Below, in pieces: positions 30,684 to 41,586 of a stretch of DNA of 64,000 bases (position 1 is its first letter; each line of letters starts with the position of its first letter). The notes below the pieces were generated by a model, which did not search any database, was not told the origin of the DNA, and saw only the letters and a list, made by a program, of their open reading frames with translations. The stretch lies in assembly GCA_002211745.1 (NCBI GenBank), contig CP022114.1, positions 2,016,645 to 2,080,644 of the forward strand, given 5' to 3'. The position numbers were made by a program, and so were the translations under genes. The stretch comes from Kluyvera genomosp. 3. GTDB lineage: Bacteria; Pseudomonadota; Gammaproteobacteria; Enterobacterales; Enterobacteriaceae.

Positions 30684-30712
30684 ATAAAGCCTCGCGTTTG
30701 CGGGCTTTATCA
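30684..30712 (+). terminator. Hairpin after cspC
   Basis: Stem ATAAAGCC/GGCTTTAT with inner CGC/GCG pairing, followed by CATTTC; probable terminator with a weak T tract. Confidence 0.65.
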
Positions 30713-30806
30713 TTTCAGCACCATCTGCTTTAAACCCTCACGTCGCCTTCCGTCCGTGCCAGAATAGCGGTACACTTTCGCCCTTTGTTATCCAGCCGGA
30801 GTTGTT

Positions 30807-31601
30807 ATGTCCTACAGTTGTCCGCTCTGCCACGCGCCGCTTACGCGCAGCGGCAATAGTTACCTTTGCCCACAGCGTCATCAGTTTGATCGGGCGAAAG
30901 AGGGCTACGTTAACCTCCTGCCGGTGCAGCACAAACGTTCTCGCGATCCGGGCGATAGCGCCGAGATGATGCAGGCGCGCCGCGCCTTTCTCGATGCCGG
31001 ACACTATCAGCCGCTGCGAGATGCCGTGAGCGAAAAGCTGCGAGCCATTAACCCGCAACAGTTGCTGGATATTGGCTGTGGGAAGGTTATTACACCCACG
31101 CGTTTGCCGCGCTGGCGCAGGAAACGTGGGGGCTGGACGTGTCAAAAACGGCGGTCCGATTTGGCGCTAAGCGCTATCCGCAGGTGAATTTTTGCGTCGC
31201 ATCCAGCCAGCGTCTGCCTTTTGCTGACAGCAGTATGGATGTGGTGATTCGTATTTATGCTCCCTGCAATCCCTCCGAGCTTAAACGAGTGGTGAAACCT
31301 GGCGGTGGGTCATCACAGTGACGCCGGGCCACGTCATCTCGTGGAGCTAAAGGGGCTTATCTACAACGAAGTGCAGTTGCATGCGCCACACTCAGAAGTG
31401 ATTGAGGGATTTACGCTCGAGAGCCACGACGCGCTGGCGTATCCGATGCAGTTGACCGGCAATGAAGCGGTGACGTTATTGCAGATGACGCCGTTTGCGT
31501 GGCGAGCGAAGCCGGAAGTGTGGGAAACGTTACAGCAGCAGACGCAGTTTGGTTGCCAGACGGATTTTGCCATTCACGCCTGGCGTCGCGAGGAAGACTA
31601 G
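30807..31601 (+). CDS. rlmA: 23S rRNA m1G745 methyltransferase, frameshifted
   Basis: SAM-dependent enzyme that methylates G745 of 23S rRNA. N-terminal zinc site CPLCHAPL ... [12 protein letters not shown] motif DIGCGEGYYT at a frameshift; IRIYAPCNP and [13 protein letters not shown] as in E. coli. Three bases missing (near 31083, 31308, 31328); restored length is 265 aa (E. coli 269). The stop TAG and the mntP stop share a CTAG, so the two genes converge with a 4-bp overlap. Confidence 0.92.
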
Positions 31602-32168
31602 CCCATATAGTGCGCGTAGAGGATCTGCGCGCCGATGGCGATAAGCACCACCCCGCCCAGAATTTCGGCCCGTTTGCCAAGCAGCGGGCCAATAAAGCGG
31701 CCAACCATCATACCCAGCGTCGACATCATAAATGTGGCGCAGCCGATGGCAAACGCGGTGGTCAGAATATTGACCTTCAGGAATGCCAGCCCAACGCCGA
31801 CAGCCATCGCATCAAGGCTGGTGGCTATTGCCGTCGTGACCAGCAGCCAGAAGCCGTGACGACGTGGCGCTTCTTTTTCTTCTTCGTCGTCGTCATTACC
31901 GCGAATACCCTCGATAATCATACGCCCGCCGAGGAACACCAGCAGAACAAACGCCACCCAGTGACTCCATTCCATCACAAACTGGCTGGCCAGCATGCCC
32001 AGCCCCAGCCAATCAGCGGGTGAGCATTTCGATAACGCCAAAGATCAGACCGGTACGCAGCGCTTCAGAGAATTTGGGTTTATGCAGGGTGGCGCCTTTA
32101 CCAATCGATGCAGCGAATGCATCCATCGACATACCTAAGGCAAGGAGGATAGTGGCGGTTAAATTCAT
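31598..32168 (-). CDS. mntP: Manganese exporter MntP, frameshifted
   Basis: Inner-membrane Mn2+ efflux protein (YebN), six helices. [20 protein letters not shown] and [15 protein letters not shown] carry the paired Asp of the transport site. The acidic loop [13 protein letters not shown] is slightly longer than in E. coli. Two bases missing near 32020-32035 (MLTPLIGWGLGML); restored length is 190 aa (E. coli 188). Preceded by a Mn2+ riboswitch. Confidence 0.94.
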
Positions 32169-32234
32169 GAGCGTGTCCAGACCGGGAAGTTTCCATACGA
32201 CACATTCCTGCCCCAGTAATCAGCAGTAATGCGT

Positions 32235-32345
32235 CTATGGTCTCGCTTGACTACTGATGTAATCCGTACGCACCACGTTTTGCAACGAGTATGTTGACAC
32301 GTACATTTCCAGCTAGTGGAAATCAGCTACTCCCCAACGACGGGC
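32235..32345 (-). ncRNA. yybP-ykoY manganese riboswitch upstream of mntP
   Basis: On the minus strand the leader holds GGGGAGTAGC followed by a stem (GATTTCC/GGAAAT), then GTGTCAACATACTC and a second stem region before the mntP start. This layout and place match the Mn2+-sensing yybP-ykoY element in the E. coli mntP leader, which turns on expression when Mn2+ binds. Boundaries are approximate. Confidence 0.8.
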
Positions 32346-32479
32346 GCAACCTTAACATATTTTTAGAATATAAAACAACTCTTGCTATTGTATATTTCAC
32401 CTTTTGATGATAACGATTTTCATTTAGATTTATTGCGTAATCAAGAGGTTAATAAATAGGGCAGGGTTTGTGGAATAAA

Positions 32480-32538
32480 CATAGCCAACGCTATAACTCT
32501 GCTGTGTGAAAATAATGCAGTTATAGCGATGGCTATAT
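32480..32538. terminator. Long imperfect hairpin after yobD
   Basis: ATAGCCAACGCTATAACT pairs with TTATAGCGATGGCTAT across a 20-base loop. Placed just past the yobD stop; likely terminator of the man-yobD transcript. T runs are weak on both sides. Confidence 0.6.
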
Positions 32539-32544
32539 TTTAAC

Positions 32545-33002
32545 TCATTGATTATTAATGAGAAGGTTGTATATCTTTTCCAGGTCATCAATATTTTTGA
32601 CCCGAACAAGAAGACGGCGCTGTTCTAATTGCATCACCAGCACACCATCCTCGGATAAATTCATTTTTTGGATTCGGCTGTATTTAATCCACGCATTGGC
32701 GAAGAAAAAGCCTTCCGTTTTGAAAATAATCTTCGGGCTACGGATCCAGAAGAGATAAAAGCCCATCAACGCCAGCGTGCATAATAACCACGTGGTGATT
32801 ATTTCCCCGTGATGAGTGACGTTGTTATAAACCAGAATGACAATCAGCACGACAAAGATAACGCTGTCCACGCGTCCAGGGCGCAGCAGGGAACCGAGAG
32901 CAGGGTAACGCCATGACGGCGGGGCATAATGAACTGGTCGTAAATGGCGAATGCCAGTAGCGCGAGGATGAAAAGAACCAGTATCAGATCCGTTATTGTC
33001 AT
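32545..33002 (-). CDS. yobD: DUF986 inner-membrane protein YobD, one frameshift
   Basis: 152 aa after restoring one C near 32887, equal to E. coli YobD. Three membrane helices ([51 protein letters not shown]), then a cytosolic part ending [10 protein letters not shown]. Function unknown. It lies 52 bp after manZ, beyond a terminator-like hairpin, so it may be read by partial read-through. Confidence 0.9.
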
Positions 33003-33015
33003 TAAGCCTCCAGAT

Positions 33016-33042
33016 AAAAAAACCGGGGCAGAGGCCCCCGGC
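33016..33042 (-). terminator. Terminator after manZ
   Basis: On the minus strand GCCGGGGGC/GCCCCGG hairpin followed by seven Ts. Confidence 0.88.
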
Positions 33043-33054
33043 GTACAGCAGATA

Positions 33055-33903
33055 TTACAGACCCAGCAGGCCGATTGCGTAGCCCACGATACCGATGACG
33101 AAGAAGCCAACGATAATCCACAGGGCGTTAACTTTCTTACGCAGCAGCCACATACAAGCGAAGGTCAACAGCAGCGGTACCAGGCCCGGCATCAGCTGGT
33201 CGAGGATAGTCTGCACGGTGGTGACGCGAGTCTGACCATCCTGACCGGTGATGGTTGATACCACCAGCGGGATGTTCACGTGCGTCCACTTGTTCACCAA
33301 CGCCCCATGACAAACAGGCCGAGGATGGATGCCCCTCAGTCAGTTTCTGCAGGAAGCCGCCGCCCATATCTTTAACGATATCGATACCTTTACGGTAGCC
33401 GTAGGCGACGCCGTAGTAACGGGTCAGCAGACGTACTGCGTTAAACAGAATAAAGAACAGCAAAGGACCCAGCAGGCTGCCGCTCATCGCGATACCTGCA
33501 CCCAGTGCAGCAAATACCGGGCGAACGGTACCCAGAAGATCGGGTCACCCACGCCTGCCAGCGGACCCATCAGACCAACTTTGATACCGTTGATGGCACC
33601 ATCGTCAATCTCTGCGCCGTTTGCACGCTGTTCTTCCATCGCCAGCGTAACGCCCAGTACTGGAGCGGCTACGTACGGATGGGTGTTAAAGAATTCCAGG
33701 TGACGCTTAATAGCCTGTTTACGCGCATCGTTGTTCTCTGGGTACAGGCGTTTGATCGCCGGAACCATGGAGAAGCAGAAGCCCAGCGCCTGCATACGTT
33801 CGAAGTTCCATGAACCCTGAAACAGGTTAGAACGAATGAACACGCCACGAATGTCACTCGGAGTGAGTTTTTTCTCGGTGGTAGTTTTAGTCATATCAAC
33901 CAT
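33055..33903 (-). CDS. manZ: Mannose PTS enzyme IID, frameshifted
   Basis: Membrane subunit IID of the mannose/glucose/glucosamine phosphotransferase system, which also serves as a target for some bacteriocins and phage lambda DNA entry. Start [12 protein letters not shown] at 33903 with AGGTGA upstream. Conserved blocks: [36 protein letters not shown] (read across its parts) and the end [17 protein letters not shown]. Three bases missing (near 33525, 33335, 33302); restored length is 283 aa, identical to E. coli. Confidence 0.95.
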
Positions 33904-33915
33904 TTCGCTCACCTG

Positions 33916-34714
33916 TTAGTCCAGTTCGTTGTCGAGATCGTTATTGCCAGCTGCCTGAGCTGGGGCACCGGCTACGCGGTTGTATTTCGGGCTCAGCTGG
34001 ATGTAGAGGATTGCCATTACTGCGCCAATCACACCCAGAGCAACCAGGTTGAAGTTAGTAAATGCCGCGGTGACGAAACCGAGGTAGAAGAACGGCATCA
34101 GGTAGCCTGCGCGCATCATGTTGATAACCATCGCATAACCGACTACGACGATCATACCACCGGCGATGTTCAGACCGCTGGTTACCACTTCCGGAATCGC
34201 GTTCAGCATGCCTGAACTTCGCTGGTGCCGACAGAAACAGCGACGATAACCGCCGGAATAGCGATACGCATTGCCTGCAGGAACAGGGAAGAGACGTGCA
34301 GCCAGGAGAGCGCCGTCAGGTTACCGTTTTCCGCCGCTTTATCCGCCGCGTGCTGGAATGCCACGGTGATAGTACGAACGATGATGGTCAGAACCTGGCC
34401 TGCAGCGGCCAGAGGAATCGCCAGCGCGATACCCGCACCAATGCTTTGGTGACCGGCGATAACCAGAACGGTAGAGATAATTGAGGCCAGGGCCGCATCC
34501 GGTGCAACTGCCGCACCGATGTTCATCCAACCCAGTGCGATCATTTCAAGGGTACCACCGATGATAATACCGGTTTTCATGTCCCGAGAACGGCACCGAT
34601 CAGCGTACAGGCCACCAGCGGACGGTGGAACTGAAATTCATCAAGTACCGACTCCATACCCGCGATACATGCGACGATGAACACCAGCACAATCTGAAGA
34701 GTGGTAATCTCCAT
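33916..34714 (-). CDS. manY: Mannose PTS enzyme IIC, frameshifted
   Basis: Membrane channel subunit IIC of the mannose PTS. MEITTLQIVLVFIVACIAGM at the start, IGGTLEMIALGWMNIGAAVA and GNNDLDNELD at the end are as in E. coli. Two Gs missing (near 34577 and 34207); restored length is 266 aa, identical to E. coli. Twelve bp before manZ. Confidence 0.95.
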
Positions 34715-34774
34715 TGTACTTCTCCTATTGCTTATACAGACTTAAGTGTGAAAGCTAAAAAACGGCCAGAGCGG

Positions 34775-35743
34775 TTATTTTTCCGCTTTGGCAATCAGAT
34801 CCATCATTTTCAGTTTCTGATCGGTGGAGACCTTACGGGCTTCCAGCTCGATACCGCGCGCGTTCAGTTTCTTAAACGCTTCGATATCTTTCTCATCAAC
34901 GGAAATGGCGTTATTCACCTGAGTTTTACCTTGACGGAAAGCCATCCCGCCGATGTTGACGCTGGTGATTTTCACACCGCCTTCCACAACACGTTCCACT
35001 TCTGTCGGGTTAGTGAACAGCAGCATAACGCGTTCGCCCGCATATTTCGGGTTGTTGTAGACGCGGATCATTTTAGCGACATCGACAACGTGTGCCGTTA
35101 CGCCTGGAGGAGCAACCTGAGTCAGCAGCGTTTTACGCACGGTATCAGCAGCGACTTCATCGCTGACGACAATAATGCGGGTCACGTTCGTCTCTTTGGT
35201 CCAACGGGTCGCAACCTGGCCGTGAATCAGACGGTCATCGATACGCGCCAGACCGATCACCATGTAATCGTTCGGGCCCATTGGTTTCGCTGGTGCAGCG
35301 GCTTTCGGCGCAACAGGTGCTGCGACCGGAGCGGCTTTTTCAACCGGTTTTGCTTTCAGCGCTTTTACGCCTTCGCTACCGGTTTCAACGGCCAGAGCGA
35401 CCAGTTCGTCGAAGCTCGGGTTGTCATCACGGGCCATGAAGGTTTCGACCAGCATCGGGACGTTGACGCCAGCAATCACTTCATAGTTTTCTTTATCGAC
35501 AACAATACGGCTTGCCGCATTGAACGGGCTACCGCCCCAGGTGTCGACCAGGAACAACACGCCTTTGCTGGTATCAAGCTTGGCCAACTGCGCGTTGTAT
35601 TTTTCGATTAACGTTTCTGCATTCTCGCCAGGCACGAAATCGATCCAGCCAACATTCTCCTGCTCACCCAACAGCATCTCTGCTGTTTTCAGCAGTTGTT
35701 CTGCTGCCCAACCATGTGTGCCTATAACAATAGCAATCGTCAC
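34775..35743 (-). CDS. manX: Mannose PTS enzyme IIAB
   Basis: Cytosolic phosphotransfer subunit. IIA domain with phospho-His in IVIGTHGWAA (H10), Ala/Pro-rich linker near residues 135-155, IIB domain with phospho-His in RIDDRLIHGQVATRW. 322 aa, intact. GTG start as in E. coli, with a very strong AAAGGAGGT upstream. In E. coli the mRNA is repressed by the sRNA SgrS and the promoter by Mlc and activated by CRP; TGTGA at about 35889 is only a half-site. Confidence 0.97.
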   Translation of the reverse strand: MTIAIVIGTHGWAAEQLLKTAEMLLGEQENVGWIDFVPGENAETLIEKYNAQLAKLDTSKGVLFLVDTWGGSPFNAASRIVVDKENYEVIAGVNVPMLVETFMARDDNPSFDELVALAVETGSEGVKALKAKPVEKAAPVAAPVAPKAAAPAKPMGPNDYMVIGLARIDDRLIHGQVATRWTKETNVTRIIVVSDEVAADTVRKTLLTQVAPPGVTAHVVDVAKMIRVYNNPKYAGERVMLLFTNPTEVERVVEGGVKITSVNIGGMAFRQGKTQVNNAISVDEKDIEAFKKLNARGIELEARKVSTDQKLKMMDLIAKAEK

Positions 35744-36001
35744 TTGCTACCTCCTTTTATTATCGTGTGCATCAGTAGGTCTGATACATTTTGAGCCGAT
35801 GTCGTTACCGAATCGATTCAGACAAGGGTTAGAGAGATAAACCAATAATTACCGAGAATTATTTTAGACAGTGAAAGAATAATTAATGTGATGAAGATCC
35901 GTAATTTAGTTAAAGGTCGGCAATTATTTCAGGCTGCAAAAAATTACCTTACATTTTGCAAAGACTCGTAAATCTCTGCCAAAAAGTCATTTATTTTTGC
36001 T
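35744..36001. promoter_or_regulatory. manX promoter region
   Basis: About 260 bp of AT-rich spacer between manX and the yoaE leader. It must hold the manXYZ promoter. No full CRP or Mlc site is evident; TGTGATGAAG near 35888 may be a CRP half-site. Confidence 0.45.
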
Positions 36002-36211
36002 ATGTTGTATATCCGTTTAATCACACAGGAGTATAGGGCATCAGCCCGTAGTATGGATCGTCACCGACGCCTTTTCGCAATCAACCGCTCTTGCGGCACA
36101 CTTCCTGGCCTTGCGCGCCACGTTTTTCTATCATCCGGTATCGTCTCGCTTAAACATGACATAGCGATGACTCGTCACGTCTCTTGTTGGAGTGGTTTAT
36201 GGAACTGTTAA
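36002..36211 (+). CDS. Possible leader ORF (YoaL-like) overlapping yoaE
   Basis: 69-codon ORF that ends 13 bp inside yoaE, in another frame. Its last part, [21 protein letters not shown], is placed so that ribosomes finishing it would reach the yoaE start. A leader ORF named yoaL has been described upstream of yoaE in E. coli, as I recall; this could be its counterpart. An inner ATG (MDRHRRLF, near 36053) may be the true start. Not proven to be translated. Confidence 0.45.
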   Translation: MLYIRLITQEYRASARSMDRHRRLFAINRSCGTLPGLARHVFLSSGIVSLKHDIAMTRHVSCWSGLWNC

Positions 36212-37755
36212 TGGACCCGTCAATTTGGGCCGGATTGTTGACGCTTGTCGTTCTGGAAATCGTTCTCGGTATTGATAACCTGGTCTTTATCGCGATCCTT
36301 GCCGATAAACTACCGCCTAAACAACGAGATAAAGCCCGTCTTATCGGTCTGTCGCTGGCGCTGATCATGCGTCTGGGACTGCTTTCCGTCATTTCGTGGA
36401 TGGTGACGCTGACCGCGCCGCTGTTCAGCGTATGGGGCAGACCTTCTCCGGACGAGACCTGATCATGCTGGTGGGTGGTCTGTTCCTGCTGTTTAAAGCG
36501 ACCACGGAACTGCACGAGCGTCTGGAAAACCGTCAGCACGATTCGGGCCACGGCAAAGGCTATTCCAGTTTCTGGGTCGTGGTTTTGCAGATTGTGGTGC
36601 TTGACGCGGTCTTCTCGCTGGATGCGGTGATTACGGCGGTCGGGATGGTGAATCATCTGCCGGTCATGATGGCCGCCGTGGTGATTGCCATGGGCGTGAT
36701 GTTACTGGCGTCGAAACCGCTGACGAACTTCGTCAACCAGCATCCGACGGTGGTGGTGCTCTGTCTGAGCTTCCTGCTGATGATTGGCCTGAGTCTGGTC
36801 GCGGAAGGTTTTGGTTTCCATATTCCGAAAGGCTACCTGTACGCGGCGATTGGTTTCTCGATCATCATTGAGCTGTTTAACCAGATTGCGCGTCGTAACT
36901 TTATCCGTCATCAATCGACGCTGCCGCTGCGTGCGCGTACTGCTGACGCCATTCTGCGCCTGATGGGTAACCGCAAGCCGGTGAGCGCGGCCCAGGAAGA
37001 AGGACACCAGCCGAACGTGCCGGTACCGGAAGGGGCGTTTGTCGAAGAGGAACGCTACATGATTAACGGCGTGCTGACTCTGGCCTCGCGCTCGCTGCGC
37101 AGCATCATGACGCCGCGCGGTGAAATCAGCTGGGTTGACGCCGATCTGAGCGTGGACGAAATTCGCGAACAGCTGCTGTCATCGCCGCATAGCCTCTTCC
37201 CGGTATGCCGCGGTGAGCTGGATGAAATTGTCGGTATTGTTCGTGCTAAAGAGCTGCTGGTGGCGCTGGAAGCGGGTGAAGACGTGCTGGCGATTGCCGC
37301 GGCGACGCCGGCGATTATCGTGCCGGATACCCTCGACCCGATTAACCTGCTGGGCGTACTGCGCCGGGCGCGCGGGAGTTTCGTTATCGTGACTAACGAG
37401 TTTGGCGTGGTTCAGGGCTGGTGACGCCGCTGGACGTGCTGGAAGCCATTGCCGGTGAGTTCCCGGATGCAGATGAAACGCCGGAAATTGTGGCCGATGG
37501 TGAAGGTTGGTTAGTGAAAGGCACCACGGACCTGCATGCGTTACAGCAGACGCTGGGCCTCGATAATTTGGTCGATGAAGATAACGACTACGCGACCGTC
37601 GCGGGTCTGGTGATTGCGGTAAACGGTCAGATTCCGGCGGTGGCGAGACGGTTGAACTGCCGTCGCTGCAAATCACCGTGACCGAAGCGAACAGCTATCG
37701 CGTCGATCAGGTGCGCGTCGTGAAGCTGGTTTCCGCACACGACGAAGAAGAGTAA
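36199..37755 (+). CDS. yoaE: TerC-family membrane protein with CBS/CorC domains, frameshifted
   Basis: N-terminal TerC membrane domain ([18 protein letters not shown] and [17 protein letters not shown]-type repeat with paired Asp), then two CBS domains ([32 protein letters not shown]) and a CorC/HlyC C-terminal domain. Members of this family are linked to metal export, recently to metal loading of exported proteins; the substrate is not set here. Three Gs missing (near 36433, 37422, 37642); restored length is 519 aa (E. coli 518). GGAG lies six bases before the ATG. Confidence 0.93.
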
Positions 37756-37757
37756 TA

Positions 37758-37799
37758 CCCGGTAGCCTGGCGTCAATGTTGACGCCGGGCTAGTTTTTT
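37758..37799. terminator. Terminator between yoaE and pdeD
   Basis: Stem AGCC-TGGCGTCAA/TTGACGCC-GGGCT followed by TAGTTTTTT; the convergent pdeD stop codon lies in its 3' arm. Confidence 0.85.
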
Positions 37800-39342
37800 C
37801 GGCTTTCCTGCTCAGCCAGCCACTGCGGAAAATCCGCCAGCGGCATCGGCGGCGAAAACAGATATCCCTGCAATAAGTGGACGCCGTGACGCTGCAAATA
37901 CTGCGCCTGCTCGCGTGTCTCCACGCCCTCCGCAATCAGTTCGATATTCAGCCGTTGCCCCAGCGCGATAATAATGTCCGTGACCGTTGAGTTCACCGCA
38001 TCGGTGCCGATGGCGCTGGTGAACGATTTATCAATCTTCAGTACATCGGGATGCAGCATTTCAAGCCAGGACAGGGAGCTGTTTCCGGTGCCAAAGTCAT
38101 CGATCGCCAGCTTGATCTGGTGATTCCCCAGATCACTGCGCACTTCGTAGTTCACGTCATGCAGGGCATCGCGCTCGGTCAGTTCGACCGTTAGCTGCTG
38201 AATGGGCTGACAGCTAAACCAGTGTTGATGTAAGTCTTTCAGCAAGCGGCCGTTCTTGAAGTGCGGCGCGGCAACGTTAATGCCTATCTGGAAGTCACTG
38301 TCTTTGGGGAAAAGATGCAGTTTTTGCGCCGTTTCGCTAATCACATAGCGAGTGAGCGGAATAATCAGGTTTTGCGTTTCGGCAATGGGAATAAATACGT
38401 CCGGCTCTACCCAGCCGACTCTGGGATTGTGCCACCTCAGCAGGATCTCGACGCCGACACAACGCTGCATCCGGGCATCCATCTGCGGCTGGCAGTACAG
38501 GCTAAATTCCTTGCCCGCGATCCCCATATTAATTTCCCGCGAGAAGCTGAGCCGCCCGGCGGTGGCCAGCCAGGCAATCCAGGTAAACAGCACGCTCATG
38601 ATGATAGCCAGCGGCAGCTCGGAGAGCAGATTACGCAACGCCAACTGGTCGGCGCCGGGCTGTGGCGGTGACGCTAAAAGGAAAGGCCGTGGAGGCTCGG
38701 TATAGACGTTGTCACCGTCGTTGACCAGCGCATCGGTAATGCCGGCCTCATGCTGAAAATGATGTTCACCCACGTTCAGACTGACGTGGCTAATCAGCGG
38801 AGGGACGGTTCAAGGATAATATTGCTGATGAGATCAATGTTGATAGACACCAGTACGCCATCCTGGCCGTCGGCAGAGGCCGGATACCATTGAATCAGTA
38901 TCGGCGTTCCCTTCAGCAGGGAATGGTCGGTGGTCAGCTCAAGCAGCGGCTGGCTGGTCGGCAACTGCGGTTGTAGGGAATGGACGGCAACATCGCGCGC
39001 GCCCAGCGCGCTGGAACAGTACAGCTGTCCCGATTTTATGAGTGCGATTGAGCGTACCGTTTGCAGGGTAACCGCCAACTTGCGCAATGGAAGATGGATG
39101 GCCATACAGGGTTGGCCAACCAGCGCCAGCATCGCCTGTCGCTGGGTTTCCACCGGCTGTAATATTTTATTCAGGCGTTCGACGGAATGGAACGTCAGCG
39201 CATCGATCTGTTGCTGATTTACGCTACGCTGCGAAATAAATCGCGTCCCCAGGGTAAGCGCAAAGGCACCCACCGCGATAATCACACAAACAGCGATTCG
39301 CTTACGGAGATACTTCCTGATAATCCATTGTGCTGTTTGCAT
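37790..39342 (-). CDS. pdeD: c-di-GMP phosphodiesterase PdeD (CSS-EAL), one frameshift
   Basis: Membrane-bound EAL protein (YoaD). N-terminal helix, a periplasmic CSS domain with QLYCSSALG, second helix, then the cytosolic EAL domain: GVEILLRW (the EAL motif reads EIL, as in E. coli), DDFGTGNSS, KIDKSFT and the end MPLADFPQWLA. In E. coli CSS-EAL proteins, reduction of the periplasmic cysteines turns on activity. One C missing near 38812; restored length is 517 aa. Breaks down c-di-GMP, which stimulates PNAG synthesis by PgaCD encoded at 19-20.5 kb. Confidence 0.94.
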
Positions 39343-39441
39343 GTCCGATGCTCAGTGCGAATAGAGTGATATTGAAAATACCAGTGCTGCAAAGGCAAGT
39401 GTAGTGGCAAGCGAACATTGTGAGGGAAAAGAAGGGAATAA

Positions 39442-39470
39442 TTCACCCACCCGTATTAGGGGTGGGTGAA
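39442..39470 (-). terminator. Hairpin after sdaA
   Basis: TTCACCCACCC/GGGTGGGTGAA inverted repeat directly after the sdaA stop; T-rich flank is weak. Confidence 0.7.
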
Positions 39471-39478
39471 AAGTGTGG

Positions 39479-40841
39479 TTAGTCACACTGTACTTTAATC
39501 GCCAGGCCGCCGCGGGAGGTTTCGCGGTATTTGGCGTTCATATCTTTACCGGTTTCGTACATCGTCTCGATAACCTTATCGAGCGACACGCGCGGTTCAC
39601 TGGTACGGCGCATGGCCATGCGTGCGGCGTTGATCGCTTTCACCGAGGCGATGGCGTTACGTTCGATACACGGTACCTGCACCTGGCCGGCAACCGGGTC
39701 ACAGGTCAGCCCCAGATTGTGCTCCATACCAATTTCCGCCGCCACGCAAACCTGCTCTGGGCTGGCGCCCAGCAACTCGGCAAGACCCGCCGCCGCCATC
39801 GAGCAGGCGACACCCACTTCACCCTGACAGCCGACTTCCGCACCGGAAATCGAGGCGTTCATTTTATACAGCGCGCCAATCGCCCCGGAAGCCAGGAAGT
39901 AGCGGATGTAGATATCCGGGGTGACCGGCTCGATAAAGTGATCGTAATAGGCCAGAACCGCCGGGACGATCCCGCAGGCGCCATTGGTCGGCGCGGTCAC
40001 CACGCGGCCCCGGCGGCGTTTTCTTCGTTGACCGCCAGCGCGAACATGTTCACCCAGTCCACGACGTTCATCGGATCGTGGGAGAGTTTGTCGCTGGACA
40101 CCAGCATACGGCGCAGGGCGGATGCACGACGCGGAACGCGCAGTGGCCCAGGCAGAATGCCTTCGGTATTCATGCCGCGGTCGATACAGGCGCGCATGGT
40201 CTGCCAGACGTTGGCAAAGTAGTCTTCAATTTCTTGTTTGCTGTGCAGCGCCAGTTCGTTCTGCATCACCATGCCGGACAGCGACAGGCCGGTTTCTTTG
40301 CAGTAGCCGAGCATTTCGGTGGCGGAGGCAAACGGATAGGGGACGGTTACCGCGTTGCTGGCTTCTTTGCCGAAGTGTTCTTCATCGACGATAAAGCCGC
40401 CGCCGATAGAGTAATAGGTTTTGCTGTATACCAGCGTATCGCCGGCCCAGGCGTGGATCTGCATGGCGTTTTCATGCAACGACAGGTTCTCGCTGCGAAA
40501 ACGCATGCCGTCGTCCGCCGGGAAATCGACCTCTACGCGGCCATTGGCCAGCAGCAGACGCCCACGGGTTTCTACATCGCGGATAAACGCGGGTATCGCA
40601 TCGATATCCACGGTATCTGGCTGGTTGCCCGCCAGACCCATAATAATCGCGATATCGGTATGGTGGCCCTTACCGGTGAGGGAAAGGGAACCGTAGACGT
40701 CGACGGCTACGCGCGTCACGTCATCAATCAGTCCCTTTTCGACCAGGTCATCGACGAACTGTTTGCCAGCCTTCATCGGCCCTACAGTATGGGAAGATGA
40801 GGGCCAATCCCCACCTTGAACATGTCGAATATACTAATCAC
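39479..40841 (-). CDS. sdaA: L-serine dehydratase 1, frameshifted
   Basis: Iron-sulfur enzyme converting L-serine to pyruvate and ammonia. GTG start at 40841 ([19 protein letters not shown]), as in E. coli, with AGGAG seven bases away. Cluster cysteines lie in the C-terminal half ([37 protein letters not shown]). Two bases missing (near 40805 in the SSSHTVGP region and 40015); restored length is 454 aa, identical to E. coli. Confidence 0.95.
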
Positions 40842-41005
40842 TTTAACACTCCTGACAGGGTTGCCGCGCCGTTGCGGCAACGATGTAATTACTGCGCATA
40901 GTGTATGAGGGAACCCGGCGTTCAGCTTAACTATTCACATGAATTTAACTAATGAATAGCCGTGATTTTACTAATACTGAAAACCGGTGGATATGATCAG
41001 TATAG

Positions 41006-41584
41006 TCAGGGCTTGAGGCCCACTTGTAGCGCCAGCTCACGAATGATGCCAGCGGTCATGCCCCAGACAAAATAGTGCTGATACCAGGAGAGCCAGACGC
41101 GATGCGAATTACCGCGGCGGTGGATGTCGAGAGGATGATAGCGCCCCAAACGCAGCGCTTCGGCCAGCGGCATCTCAAACACCGACGCCACTTCATCTTC
41201 GCTGGCGTGATAATGCAGATTCGGCGGAATAACGCCGACGACAGGCGTGACCTGAAAACCGGTGACGCTATCGACCGGCGGCAGTACGCCGATGATATCC
41301 ACGCATTCGGGTGGGATCGCCACTTCTTCCTGCGCTTCACGCAGGGCGGCGGCAATCAGCGAGGCGTCGCTGCTGTCCACCGCGCCGCCGGGAAAGGCCA
41401 CCTGTCCTGGGTGTTTGCGCAAACGTGCGGAGCGCTGCGTGAGCAACAGTCCGGGTTCCGGGCGACGGACGATGGGGATCAGAACCGCCGCCTGGCGGGC
41501 GTTGAGCGCCGAGCGGGTTGGCTGTGGGCGAAGTAGCTGAAAGCGGGAGAGAAAATCGTCCAGATCCAACGAACGGTCTGCCAT
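41006..41584 (-). CDS. nudL: Nudix hydrolase NudL
   Basis: 192-aa Nudix enzyme (YeaB), likely acting on CoA-type nucleotides. Nudix box [20 protein letters not shown] followed by EEVAI; the family's UPF0035 signature [20 protein letters not shown] precedes it. Two bp after pabB, probably one transcript. Intact. Confidence 0.92.
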   Translation of the reverse strand: MADRSLDLDDFLSRFQLLRPQPTRSALNARQAAVLIPIVRRPEPGLLLTQRSARLRKHPGQVAFPGGAVDSSDASLIAAALREAQEEVAIPPECVDIIGVLPPVDSVTGFQVTPVVGVIPPNLHYHASEDEVASVFEMPLAEALRLGRYHPLDIHRRGNSHRVWLSWYQHYFVWGMTAGIIRELALQVGLKP

Positions 41585-41586
41585 GC

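Noticed and set aside
34625-35611. 328-codon ORF on the plus strand
   Set aside because: Antisense to manY/manX, which are both certain; no recognisable domain.
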